Positions 42,816 through 54,358 of a stretch of 64,000 nt of DNA are shown here, in pieces. Position 1 is the stretch's first letter. Every line of letters begins with the position of its first letter. The notes under the pieces were generated by a model, which saw only the letters and a program-made list of their open reading frames with translations, did no database searches and was not told the origin of the DNA. The position numbers and the translations under genes are program-made. The DNA comes from Dichomitus squalens LYAD-421 SS1 (taxonomy: Eukaryota > Basidiomycota > Agaricomycetes > Polyporales > Polyporaceae), in assembly GCF_000275845.1 (NCBI RefSeq), contig NW_006766932.1:80505-144504 (forward strand), in the 5' to 3' direction.

Positions 42816-45800
42816 ATGTGGATCATCACCGGTCCCTTTGACGACGACCACTCCGAGGGCCACGCCCCAGATAGTGCGTCCTTCCTATCCCTCCACTCTT
42901 CCCCCTCTCATCTGCCGTAGAGGACAAGTTGCTCAAGACGGGCAGGGAATATGGCCTCGGCCGCAGAGACCAGCCCCTTCAGATCAAGAGCAAGGCCATC
43001 TCCAAAGCTCACGCGCTCTTCATTGTCGGCCCTTGTTCAGAGGACCAGGCTGTGTGTCGCCCCCTTTCCTGCCACCTCCATCCTTGACTCATTCGCAATC
43101 GCTTTCAGGCAGATCCTGCCTTTGTCCCTACGCTCACCTTCCAGAATCTGACAGACCGCATACGACCCATCGAACGCCCCTCCCAGTCCCGTCCTCGCGT
43201 CCCATGTCAACCCAAGAACAGCATCCGGCTCGAGAATCGAGATATCGTCCACCTCTCTGCGAGCATATTCGTCAGGTCAGTCGTCCCCTCCTCTCAGCAG
43301 AGCCACCCCCAATGGTCACACGCAGGGTACGCTGGGAGACCATATGCTGCTACAATCCTCCAGGCAAGGGCGTTCCCCACAGTGCGATCGAGGAATGCGC
43401 CCAGCTCGGTACGTATTCCCTCCCGCAACACGTCCTCTTTCCGACCGCTTTCTCCCAGGCATCCACGTCGTTCCGACCTTCCACCCCGACGTGACCCACC
43501 ACCTCACGCCCACCTACGCCCTCACCCCGTCCATCGCGGCCTCCCTCATAGCCGCCGTCACGCTCGTCAAGCCCGAATGGCTCACCGCGGTCCTCGCCGC
43601 CGGCCGCGCCGACGAGCCCGGCGAGCTCTCCCTCCTCGAAGAACACTGCGTCCTGCCACCCACCACCAAGCACCGCCCCGGCTTCGCAGCCAGCCTGCCG
43701 CCGCCGCTCAAGAAGTACGAGGTGTGGGAGCGGGACGAGCGGCGCGCGGCGGTGTTCAGGGGCGCGCGGGCGGTCTTCGTCGGGGAGAAGGGCGCGGAGG
43801 CGCAGAGCGCGCTGAGGGAGCTGGTGAAGCGGGGCGGGGGCGAGTACGAGTGCTTCGCGGCGGCAAACGGGCGCGAGGCGTTCAGGCAGGTGTTAGGGAA
43901 GGGAAGGGCGAGGGGCGCGGCGGTTGTGCCCGTCGCTGGGAAGGAGGCGGTCGTGGCCGCCGTCGGGAGGGATGGGTGGGCGGGCTTGGTGGAGGAGGCG
44001 AGGAGGTGCGTGTTTTTCCCCCGTGTGCGCGTAGGCGCGGCTGACGGGCGCAGCTTTGAGCTCAAGTTCGTCCCTCCCGAGAAGCTCGTGGAGGCTGTCG
44101 TCTATGCGGATGTCTCGTACATCGACGCGACGTGCAACCCTGATGAGGGTGTGTCTCATCTTGTGTCTTCGTGCGTCCCATCTGACTGTCCTTTTCAGAT
44201 CAGGAAGATTCTCCACTCCCGGACGTCGTGCCGAACACGATCGAAGATGAGCCGTCGGTCGTCACGAGCAGCACCGTGGTGCCCCCCCGCCGTGCTCCGC
44301 CTCCGCTAGACAAGGAGCCTGAGGTCGTCCAGGAACCAGAGCCGAGTGCCGCCCCGCGCCGCAGGCTCACGCGACGGGCGACATCAAGAGCGTCGTCGCG
44401 CGCGCCGTCGCAACCGCCCGAGCCGCCCTCTCAGCCGGCCGTGCAGGAAGAGCCCGAGCCTGCAGCGACGGCCGAGCCGGCGCAGCCGAGGAGGGTAAGA
44501 CGATTTGGCGTCCTAGCGCATGCACGCGAATGGCTGGCTGATTTGGCACTCGTAGACGTTGGTACGGAGGGCGGCGCGCCCAAAGGCGAATGCGACCGAC
44601 GACGAGTCCATGGACGTGGACAGCGCGGCTGGCCGTGCCTCCGAAGAGCCGCAGGCGCAAGAGGCCTACAGGCGGCCGGGCAGCTCCGTGGTGCGTGCTC
44701 ACCTACTCCACCCTGTCCTCTGCTACGCTCGTGTGCGACTGAAACTGACTGACTTGCCCCCCAGCCCCCGACGCCCGTCCGCCCGTCCCGCCTCAAGCGC
44801 CGCGTCGGCGTCGCGGGCGCGACGCAGGCGACCGCTTCCGCGGCCAGCCAGCTCTTTCCCCCGTCGGCGGCGGGCGACGACGCGGACGTGCTCGTCCCCG
44901 ATGCCGACGTGCGGGAGCCCCCGCTCAAGAAGTACAAGGCGCTCTTTGAGGAGAGCGACCCGGACCGCGTGGCGCGCATGGGCGTCGGCGAGTACGCGAG
45001 CCAGCACCTCGGCGGGAGTGGGGGCGGAGGGGAGAGCGTCACGCAGTACGAGCCTTCGGTGACGTTCGCGACGCAGGCGTCCGGCCGCGGGGGTGCGACG
45101 ATGACGAGGAGCGACGGGACGGGTGGGAGGGGCGCGGGCGCGGGGAGCGGGCTCGGGGTGGTGATGGAGGAGGAAGAGGAGGGGACGGTGTTGGCGTCGC
45201 AGACGCAGAGGGGGACGAAGAGGAAGACGCAGGACGGGGGCGAGGACGTGGAGGATGAGGAGCACCCGCGCACGAGGAGACGGACTGGAGGGGAGGCGGG
45301 CGCCGCGCAGAACCAGGCGCCGCCGTCGGGCCAGTCGGTCGGGCAGCACCAGACGCAGTCGGTGCCGATGTCCAAGGTCGTCACCCGCGTGGACATGGCC
45401 CAGTCCCAGGTGCACGTCAAGCCGCCGAAGCCGTCGGGCGGTAAGAAGGCGACGCAGCAGCAGCAGCAGGGTGAGCCGGATCGGGACGACGCGTTTCTGA
45501 AGGCCGTCGCGTCGACGAAGCGGGGGAAGAAGCACGAGGATACGTTTGACAAGGAGTTCAATAATTTGAGGATCTCGAAGCCGGATCTGGAGAGGGTCAG
45601 GGAGGACGACGAGTGGAAGGTCTTGGAGGAGTTTGGGGACGACGGTGATCTGAGGGGAAACTTCATGGTCGTTTGCGAGTGCCCGGTGTTCAGGGAGTCG
45701 GGCACGAACAGGGAGCATCTGAGGAGAGGAGAAGGCAGGCCTGAATGGGTTGGGCGGCCGGATTTCAAGAAGTTCAAGAAGGTGTGTGGAATGTGGTGTC

Positions 45801-46556
45801 AGCGCGAGACGAGAACTGAACGTTTGTGAGCAGAAGACTACGGGTGAGCGGCGGCAGCCCGTCGAACTTGTGGTGGAAGAAGAGAGCGACCTCGGTATCG
45901 GATCTCGTACGTATCCATCTGGGCTATGCTACTAGGAAGACTGACGTAGCTATTCTACAGAGTATTGGAAGGGCTCACCGGCCGCGCTGCCCACCCAATC
46001 TCAGTCTCAGCCCCATACCCAGTTCCAACCAAGAAGCGGCGCTACGCACCGCTTAACTCAGCGTAGCACCAAGGAACCTCCGGCTCTTGTCTTGGACTCG
46101 GACGACGACGAGGAGCCTTTCGTCTCCAAACCTGCCAAAGGAAAGAGTCAGGCGAAATCCCAGGCTGTGAAGCCGCCGAGTGCTCAGAAGAACACAGCGA
46201 CTAGGGCTACCCGGGGGAAGGCAGGCTCGCAGCGGCAGCCACTGTTCATCGACTCGGACGACGACGTCGATGACGATGGAGAGGGAGCTGCAGGTCCAGT
46301 CGACTACGAGCAGGATGATGACTTCCGTATGGATTCCGATCCTGATGTTGGCTTATACGGAGAAGAAGAGGACGATGACCCAGCAGCAACGTTGAAATCG
46401 ACTGCGCGAAGTACTCGATCGGGGACCCAGCCATCATCGAAGGCGAAGCCTGCGACCGCAAGAAAGAAAGCCCCTGCTATTGTGGTGGACGATGATTCCG
46501 ATGACGGGGCTACTTTCAAGGCGTTTGGGGCGAGGAGTCGAACAAGGAGGAAGTAG
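42816..46556 (+). CDS. NBS1: Nibrin/Nbs1 homologue (MRN complex, DNA double-strand-break repair)
   Basis: Regulatory subunit of the Mre11-Rad50-Nbs1 complex, which senses and processes DNA double-strand breaks in the nucleus. Ten exons: 42816-42873, 42921-43051, 43109-43275, 43326-43408, 43459-44148, 44199-44494, 44556-44690, 44765-45781, 45834-45906, 45961-46556, giving 1081 residues. It starts MWIITGPFDDDHSEG, as Nbs1 does (MW...). An FHA domain follows with EYGLGRRDQPLQIKSKAISK and ASIFVRVRW. BRCT-like sequence comes next (HVVPTFHPDVTHHLTPTYAL, VKPEWL). The long middle is disordered. A conserved fungal Nbs1 block lies near the C-terminus (ASTKRGKKHEDTFDKEFNNL), followed by acidic SDDD clusters. 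This part is the expected place for Mre11 and ATM/Tel1 contacts, though I could not pin those motifs. Exons 5-8 are very GC-rich, which creates long antisense open frames. Confidence 0.88.
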
Positions 46557-46993
46557 TCAGCCGCATACCCTACCAGAATACTACAATATGGCTTTGGGTT
46601 ATCCATCGGAACAGTTGTTGGCATGTCCGCCCGTCGAAAACAAGCGTCTAACAGACTATACACCTAATCAACTCAACGATGGGAGCCCACCAAGTATTTC
46701 AAGCCGCGTCGTCTGTCCACTCAACTTGCCGGATGTACGGCCACTTGTCGTTGACCTGGCGCCCATTACAGAAGGATATCTAGATATATTTACAACAACT
46801 CTATCCCTGTTGTACTCTAGGTAAGATGAACATGTCCGCATGCAAAGTGTGACCCCCCTAGTGCCAAATGCTAGGTTCATGACAGCAAGCTCTCCTCCAA
46901 TTCTCGATGGATGGAGAATGAGATCCTCCTCTGGGTTTTTGCTGCTCTTCGGCCGCCAGTTGTCCTATCATACCGAGTCAGTGCCGAATAGAC
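46557..46993. other. Convergent intergenic region
   Basis: About 0.4 kb between the stop codons of NBS1 and the GT69 gene, AT-richer than its surroundings. It contains only the two 3' untranslated regions as far as can be seen. Confidence 0.5.
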
Positions 46994-48845
46994 CTATAAT
47001 TTGCGGACAGCAGCATACCTTTGCTCTTGACAAACGAATGTATCCGGCGCGCCTTCCCAGTCTTCAAGTACGTCTTGCCTGCCGACCTCCTGCTCCTCTT
47101 CTCTGTCGGGCGGCCCGAACAAGTCTAGCGCCAGCTGGGTGTGGGACACGCCCGCGTACGTAGTCACACACCGTGGATTCACCAATATCCTGGCCGCTAA
47201 GAAGACCGCATTCGGGATGGTCAAATGTAGTGGGGTTTCGGTGCTCTCGGGGGGATCAAGGATAGGAAGGTCTGACGCGTCGAAATCTGACCCTGCGTTG
47301 GCATCCGCATCGTCCTGCGCCTTTGCCTTGTCCGCCTGGCGAGGCGCAAGCGGCTCCGCGTCAGCCGGTTCGGGCTCTGGGGCACGTTTACGTTTTGGTG
47401 CTTGCGCAGCGTCGGTGGATTGGGGGGAGTCCATCTCGGGGTCGATGTCCTTCATGCCTTCCTTCGCCTTCCATACCCAGAGGTCACGGCAGAACCATGC
47501 CTGAGTGCTGTCGAGGCAAGGTGAGTCCGGGTCGCGATCAGGGACTTCCTCGTGGCTGGCGGTCGAGTTGAAAAAGTCCGTTCCGGCACGGTACTTGATA
47601 CCTGCGTAGTAAGACTGAGCGGGATCCACGACGTGCGTACCGGACTCGCAGCAGAAGACCTGGAAAGGAAGATGTTGCTTGTAGCGCTGTGCACTGGTCG
47701 GGTCGCGCGGAGGAACGGACGTAAGGGCAGACTCGGAGATGGCGGAAGACTTGGATTGACGGAATTGGTCGCCGTTGATGTCGCGCGTGCGCCAGCTGAT
47801 GAGGAGATCAGGGAACAGTTCGTAGAAGGGAATGAAAGAGACATACCGGTCGGAGAATATGAAGAATCCATTGTGCTCTGCCCAGTCCATGCCGCAGACC
47901 ATAGCAGCGTCGTTTACGATGCTGACCTTGATGGTTTCGAGGATATCGTTCGGACATGTGAAACCCTTGAGCCAGATGACACGCTGGAACTTGATGTTCC
48001 GCTTCTCGTAGAGTTCATGAAGGGGTTCCAACACAAGATTCCGAGTGTACGCCTCCTCAAGTGGATAGTAAGCCGCCGAAGGGTCTTCTGTCATGCCCGG
48101 CATGCGACGTATTCTGTACGGCACGCCGAGAAGGGTGAGCACGGCTTCGCAGAGGTCGGTCAAGGTCTCGGTGGAGTCGGAAGAGTCGTAGTCAAGCATG
48201 GACACGAAGATGTTGGAGGACCCGAGCCGCCTTGCCAGCTGCACTATGACGGCAAGCTGGTCGACGAGGAAGTGGTCCGCGGAATGGATGACCATGCCCA
48301 CGAAGTACAGGTTGTTCTGGCGGGCGAGGTCTTCGTACGCGTCCTCGTACTTGTTCTGGCCGAACGGGCGCGCGAGGGTCGGGCACAGTGCGGCGACCCA
48401 CCCATTTAGGCTCAGAAGTTGCTCGATGGCGGACAGCACGGATTGCTCGTCCATGTGGGAAGTGTCATGGCCGAGGATGCTACGACGACTCAGCACAAGG
48501 ATACGCTGCTACGTGTACACGCACTCACTAAGGTTTCTGGAACCGCTCCCAGTAATCCTGAACGCCGACATTGACGAGATCCGAGAACAGGTCCGGCCTC
48601 TCGTCCCTCCCCATTCGGACCTGCAAGAACTCATGTCTCCGGGCATCGAGCTGCTTGTCAGACCGCGTCACGAGGTCCAACACGTTCTGCTTTCGTATCT
48701 GCTTCGGGTCGGTAGGCCCATAGAGGGCGGCGACTGAAGCATCCGTAGGCGAGACAACGAAGAGTTTGACCAGGAGTGCGAAGACAGCAAAGATGAGGAC
48801 ACGAACGACAGTTCGCCGTCGCACAGCGAGAGCCATACCGGACAC
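46994..48845 (-). CDS. GT69 alpha-1,3-mannosyltransferase (CAP59/CMT1-like)
   Basis: Golgi-type glycosyltransferase of the family that includes cryptococcal Cap59 and Cmt1, which add alpha-1,3-mannose to wall or capsule polysaccharide. Exons on the minus strand: 48845-48529 and 48488-46994, giving 603 residues. The N-terminus is a type II membrane anchor (VVRVLIFAVFALLVKLFVV) after a basic MALAVRRR. The catalytic region includes YFVGMVIHSADHFLVDQL, SSNIFVSMLDYDSSDSTE, VIWLKGFTCPNDILE, AAMVCGMDW and SDRYVSFIPFYELFPDLL. Near the C-terminus an acidic, Pro-rich insert with KRKR occurs before a final conserved-looking stretch. The single intron is only 40 nt, the shortest in the window. A second in-frame ATG three codons in could also start. 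Confidence 0.88.
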
Positions 48846-49287
48846 ACGCAGGCGTGGTCCAAGTGGAAGACGTCCAGTCTAGCGGAGAGGAAGGGGAGGA
48901 GAGGGATGAGAGACAAGTGGCCCAGACGGCGATTCGGTGGCTGCAACTCTCTCCGCCGTATAGACGCCATTACCTAAATGGAATGCAGCCATTCTGACTG
49001 CTGCATGATCATCTACTATGAAAGAATATCGCGGCAGCTCACGAGACCATGTTATAGACATAGTCCAATGACATATTCGCGCTCAGCATGGACAGAGTAT
49101 CCCTGCGAAGTAAGTGACATCAGGCTACAGACGACATCCTTTCCTACTCCGGGTCCTTTCCGACTCATGTCATGATCAGACGTTTTGATATGGTATGCCA
49201 TGATATCCGTCTCCAACAGGTTCACAGAGGGCTATATGTACAAGCTATATGCATCTCCTTTACGCCCCTTCGCGTCCGACGAGGTCA
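48846..49287. other. Intergenic between GT69 gene and glycogen synthase
   Basis: About 0.44 kb holding the GT69 promoter and the glycogen synthase 3' untranslated region. No TATA box or further gene identified. Confidence 0.5.
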
Positions 49288-52200
49288 TCAATGGTGACCG
49301 TTGACACCGTTCGTTTGCGACTCGTTGACGTTGCTCAGCGCTGCATCGGCCTTGCGAAGGTCGGTGTCGCTCAAGCTCTTCGAGCGACCCCCTCCGGGCG
49401 TGCTGGCACCCGACATGACCGAGTTCGCGCGCGAACGGACCTTCATAACGAGCGGGCTGCATCACATTCGTTAGTTTCGCCCATGGCTGGAGATGAGGCA
49501 ATACGAATACATACAAGGGATAGCCCTCCTCTTCATCGTCCTGCTGCGACGGCCACTGGTAGCCACGGTAGTCGCTGGTGCCTAGGGCCTGCATCTGTAC
49601 CAACGCGCATCAACATGCATGCCGAAAGAGGGCTTCGCGGTGTACGTACCTCCTCCGTGAGAGTACCGATGTCCCCTGGAGTCGCGATGCCGGACATCTT
49701 GTAGCGCGGACTCGCGGGGACGCTGATGGGCAGCGTCATGCGCTCCATGCCGAAGTCGAGATCCTCCTCTTCACCAGGCTCGCCACCCACGCCGTAGAAC
49801 GCGTCGGGGTACGCCCGACGGAGCGCAAGCTGGCGCGCCTTCGAGTACTCGATGCCGAGGTTCTTCCAGTCGAGCAGGGGAGAGAGGCGCTCTACGCGGT
49901 TGCGCTGGTTGATGCGCTGCCGGCGGGTCTTGCCACAGAAGGAGAACATGTAGTCGGTGAGCTGGTTCACTGAATCCTCGACGGACTGGGAGCGACGGTC
50001 GATGATGTAGCAGCCTTCGTCCTGGGGACGCTCGATGAGGTCTTGTATGAAGCAGCCGAAGCCGGAGAGGTTCGTCGTGATGGAGGGGATACCCATCTAT
50101 TGTTTCAAGGCAATGAGGTCGTTGAAACGTAAAGCAGCGAAATCTATACTTACGACTGTGCACTCCGCAGGGGTATATCCCCAGGGCTCGTAGTACGACG
50201 GGAAGACACCCAAATGGCAACCACGGACAAACTCTTCGTAGTCCATACCAAGAATGGGGTTGTTGCTACTCAGGAAGTCAGGGTGGAACACGACCTTAAC
50301 GCGGTCATGCGAGTGATTGAACAGCTGAACACGACGGATCTGGTTCAAGATAGGGTCGTTGTGGTCGTCGGTCATGTTGTGAGTTGTCACAGGCGGGAGA
50401 GCATTGCGCTTGAGAGCGAAGATGCGACGCTTCAGCAGAACCTTATCCTCGTCGGACAGGAGATCATCCGGCGTAGGGAGTGTCGCATGCTCGCTGATCC
50501 GTAATGAAGAACATCAGCACAAGAGCGCAGCACAAATATATGCTTGCATACCCGTTGGAGCGCATAGCATGTTCGAAAAGTCGTTGTCCAATGCGATTCT
50601 GAATTTCGGTAACCGTATCCCGAAGCTGCTTGGTGACAGCCTGGCCTTTGAGCGCATCGATAGTGTACGAGTGGGTGGACGCAGGCATGATGATGAACGC
50701 GACGACGGAAATCTTGGACCCAGACTTTTGTAGACGGTAGTTCAGGCCTAGAAGTTGCGAGATGAGCAACTAAGCAGACGACAAGCAGTGGAGAGCATGT
50801 CTTACGGGCTAGAGACTCGATGAACATATCAACACCCTTGTTACGGTACTCGTAGCGACCAGCGGTGAACATGTAGAGCGTGTTGTCGATATCGAAGTCG
50901 TAGTGGCCATAAAAATGTCCCCGGACGAAGTCGTTGATCTTCTCCTTCGCCCTAGAGTGCAGGTTCTGGAACTCGTGCATCGCCTGGAACTTGATGACGT
51001 TGAGACCGTTCGGGAGAACGCCATCCGGCTTCCGCTTGAGCAAGTGCTCGCTCTCATACGCGGTGATATGCGAAACCGTAGTGAAGACATCCGCACAGTG
51101 AGCGGAGGAGCGCTCGATGCAATACCTGTGATAGATGCCGCGCTTGCCTGCCTCGTGATCCACGTCGAAGTACTGCAGATTGTTGTAGAAATCGACCGAA
51201 CCCGCACAGAGATACCGTCCGAGCAGAGTCGCGTGTGTGGTGAATACGGTGGTGACGTCTATGTGGCGCTTGCGGCAAAGCGGGATGGCGAGACCCGCTT
51301 GCCACTCGTGGAAGTGCGCGATGACGGCCTTGTCAAGCTGCCGAGCGACGTACTGTGGGTACACGAGATTGGATCAGTCAAAATCCAAGCGATATCAATC
51401 AAGCTGAAAGAGACGCGGGTACGAAGGGCCGGCGACTTGGATTTTTGACCGAGAAGCGCGTCGGCTTCACCCCAATGTGAAGCCCCCGCACTTTTGGGTT
51501 TGCCGCTGCCGCCTGTGACAGCGCGCGAGAACACTTTGGGTGTTCACGTGGGAGGCTTCAATAGTCAACGGTGTACGTAGCGCAGTGATCGCACGATTCT
51601 CGTTGGACGGCTGACGACCCTTGAGTCATTGGGGGATCGCGAACCAAGTCGCCGTCGCCAAAAGTAGACAGAGGTCTTCGGAGCTGTGGACAGAAGGTCG
51701 CGCCTGCTGATGCCATACGCGTAAGGTCCGCATATGGCCGCCGCCGCCAGAAACCGTACGATAACAGCTGGCGCGCATGGACGCGCAAGCACCTTTGTGA
51801 GCCGGAGACGTTGGGGGACGATGGGACAGATGGCCCGCGCCTATGTGGGTGTTCGCGTATACGCGCGAAGCAGTGCGGATAATGATCTCAGATGAGAGAC
51901 ATCGGTGAATAGGCGAAGAGGCCTCGACCGCCAGGGGCAAGAGAGGTGAATCGCGAGATGGGGAGACATTACGCACCTCTCCAAGGAACCAGGCGACGAT
52001 GTAGCCGAAGATGATGGTCTCGTTCGTTTCGTGGTCGCTTGGTGGGGTGGGGATACCTGCGAGATTCCAGAGGTCGCCTTTCCACTCGTCGAGACGAGAG
52101 TACTGGCTGCCTGTGTCGAAGAGGAGGACGTTGGGGGCGCCTTCGATAAGCCAGCGGCCGTAGAGGATCTTGACACCGGCGGCGCGCATGCTGTCGAGGG

Positions 52201-52420
52201 TTGCGGCGAGATGAGGGTCGGTGGGTTCCTGGGCTTCGACCTCCATGGGTGCGGTCTTGTAGGAGAGAGGGCCGATGAGGGTGTAACGATCGCCATACTC
52301 TGATACGGTGACGGGGACCTTGGTCTTGATGACGGTGTAGATGCCGCCGACCTTGTTCGCGACCTCCCAGGCGCACTCGAAGAGGAGATGGTTGTGAACG
52401 TCACGCTTGACCTCCGACAT
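49288..52420 (-). CDS. GSY1: Glycogen synthase (GT3)
   Basis: Cytosolic enzyme that extends glycogen with alpha-1,4-glucose from UDP-glucose. Exons on the minus strand: 52420-51977, 51352-50806, 50747-50552, 50493-50154, 50096-49650, 49594-49515, 49456-49288, giving 740 residues (yeast Gsy2 705). It begins with [20 protein letters not shown] (donor-binding loop). It continues with [24 protein letters not shown] and [17 protein letters not shown]. The catalytic glutamates are Glu498 and Glu506 ([11 protein letters not shown]). The Arg-rich regulatory helix that binds glucose-6-phosphate is visible ([16 protein letters not shown]). The C-terminal tail has Ser/Thr-Pro sites ([13 protein letters not shown]) expected to be phosphorylated to inhibit the enzyme. 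The first intron (51976-51353) is 624 nt, the longest in the window. Confidence 0.95.
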
Positions 52421-52873
52421 GGCTGGAGACCGGTGTGAGTCGTCTGGGGAGAATGGGGACGCCGTGATGGAGGGATGAATGTGGGGGTCGGGGGGCAAGA
52501 TGGGTGTGTGGGGGTGGCTGAAGGGACGGATGGAGTCGAGGACGTACTCAAACCAAGGCCGGACCCCGGCGCCTCCGCCAGCGCCCGTTGCTGAGCCAAG
52601 ACGTCATAGGCCGGGGCACTTCCCGCACTCTCGGCCCGCCTCCGCCAGCAGCGGCCTGCAGCGGCCTGCTCGGTAGGCATTGGCCAGGCCGCTGTCCGCC
52701 GTGGCCCGGCCGACGATGCCTCATGCGGGGCCGACGATCCAGGTTCGCGATAGATCGTCGCTGGGAGGAAGAGCCAGGGATTACTCCGTAGATTACGCTA
52801 GAACGTCTACTACTATCAACGTGTCTCGGCCTCCGTCTCCGCCGCCGGTGTCCGCATGTCTCCCGAGCCTCTC
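52421..52873. other. Intergenic between glycogen synthase and ARG3
   Basis: About 0.45 kb with the glycogen synthase promoter (pyrimidine-rich on the minus strand next to 52420) and the ARG3 3' untranslated region. Nothing further seen. Confidence 0.5.
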
Positions 52874-54171
52874 TCATGCCTTCGCCTCCTGCTTGCGGCC
52901 CACAAGATCCCACTTCCCGAAGAGCAGACTGTTCCAAGCATGCGATCAGCTCTCCTCGTATCCGGCACATGTGAACCATCGCCAGTGAACTCACTCGAAT
53001 ACCGCCATGATCGTCCACTTGCGGTTGTCCGACTCTTCAAACACCAGCGACCGCGGCCCGTAGAACACCTGCCATCCACATGCTCCCATGTTAGCCATCT
53101 CGATCCCACCAAGCCAACGCAGCCATGGCGGCACTTCGGCCGTACCTCGTCGTCCACTTCCTCCTGCTTCCGGGGCAAGCAATGCATGAACTTCCAATCC
53201 GCGTTCGCCCCGCCCTCCTTGCACAGCTTCTCCGTCACTTGGTATCCTTCGAAATCTTTCAGCCGTTGCTCCTTCTCCGCCTCTTGCCCCATCGATATCC
53301 AGGTGTCCGTGATTACCACGTCTGCACCGTGCACCGCTTCCCGAGGGTCTGCGGTCATGAAGATGCCCTTGTCGCATCCGAGCTCGACCACCCGATCCCA
53401 CACCGCCTTCGGCGGACGGTACTTGGGGTTCTCGGGCGCCCCTACCCGCACCTTGTGGCCCAGTCGCGGGTACATGACGAGCATGTCATTCAGTACATTT
53501 GCACAGTCGCCGACGTACGCGATCGTCAGAGGTCGAAGCTCATCCAATTGCTTGTGCTTCGTCGAGTAAGGGTCCTTGTTCGCGCGCGACCGCAGCGACG
53601 AATCGAACAAGTACGCGTTCTCCGTCAGAGTGAGCAAGTCCGCCAGCACTTGCGTGGGGTGCCACAGAGAAGAGAGCGCGTTCAGCACGGGCACAGGCGA
53701 GTACTGCGCGAGTTCCTATAGGCCAGAAGTGCGTGAGCGTGATAGGATATCCAACGACGGCGGTACGAGTACCTCGATCTCGCTGTGGTCTCCCACACGC
53801 GCAAAGATACCCTGGCACATGCCTCCAATGACTCGCGCAGAGTCGCGTACGGACTCGTTGACGCCAATCTGAATATCATCCTTGCCCAGAAAGAGCGCCC
53901 GTCCGCCCAGGAGAGAGGCAGCCGTCTCAGCCGCGAGACGCGTCCGCGTGCTCCGCTTGGAGAACAGGAGAGCGACCGTTTTGTTGAAGAGCGACTGCGA
54001 AGGCATGCGCAGCCGCTGGTTGGACATCTTGCCGTTCTCGAGGCGCGTTTGGGGGGCGAGCCATGGGAGGGAGATGCGCTTGAGGTGGAACGAGTGCGCG
54101 ATGACGCCGTGGATTTGAGTCGAGCTGAGGTCAGCCAAGGTCATCAAGTGAGGAGCCTTGCGCGCTGCCAT
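52874..54171 (-). CDS. ARG3: Ornithine carbamoyltransferase
   Basis: Makes citrulline from ornithine and carbamoyl phosphate in arginine synthesis. Exons on the minus strand: 54171-53773, 53715-53146, 53068-52995, 52928-52874, giving 365 residues. Carbamoyl-phosphate loop STRTR is at 74-78. [21 protein letters not shown] (ornithine loop) and HCLP with the catalytic Cys are all present. The C-terminus [20 protein letters not shown] is followed by FDLLFGKWD. The last intron must be spliced; reading through would stop at once after AVFE. The N-terminus ([16 protein letters not shown]) is short and lacks a clear mitochondrial presequence, as in yeast Arg3, which is cytosolic; location here is uncertain. 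It shares a 187-bp divergent promoter with CLF1. Confidence 0.95.
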
Positions 54172-54358
54172 CTTGCTCGCTGTCGATGTGCACGCAGCTC
54201 AGGTCGTCGTGTAACGAGTCAGGTCTAGTCACCGAAGTGCAGCAATTGCCCACGGGCGTTTAAATGAGACGCCCCTTGCTCGAACCCTAACCCGGACCTG
54301 CCACCGCGGCCAATACATTCCTCTGCACCGGACCGCCACTTGCCACAATCCCTTCGCG
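54172..54358. promoter_or_regulatory. Divergent promoter between ARG3 and CLF1
   Basis: Only 187 bases separate the two start codons. Both promoters and leaders must fit here, so the genes probably share regulatory sites. No Gcn4-type TGACTC element is evident by eye. Confidence 0.5.

Noticed and set aside
44431..45777. 448-codon minus-strand open frame
   Set aside because: Antisense to NBS1, whose homology and intron phases are clear; Ser/Pro-rich shadow.
47552..48409. 285-codon plus-strand frame over the GT69 gene
   Set aside because: Antisense to the catalytic exon; no homology of its own.
53816..54228. Plus-strand frame over ARG3
   Set aside because: Shadow of the ornithine carbamoyltransferase exon on the opposite strand.
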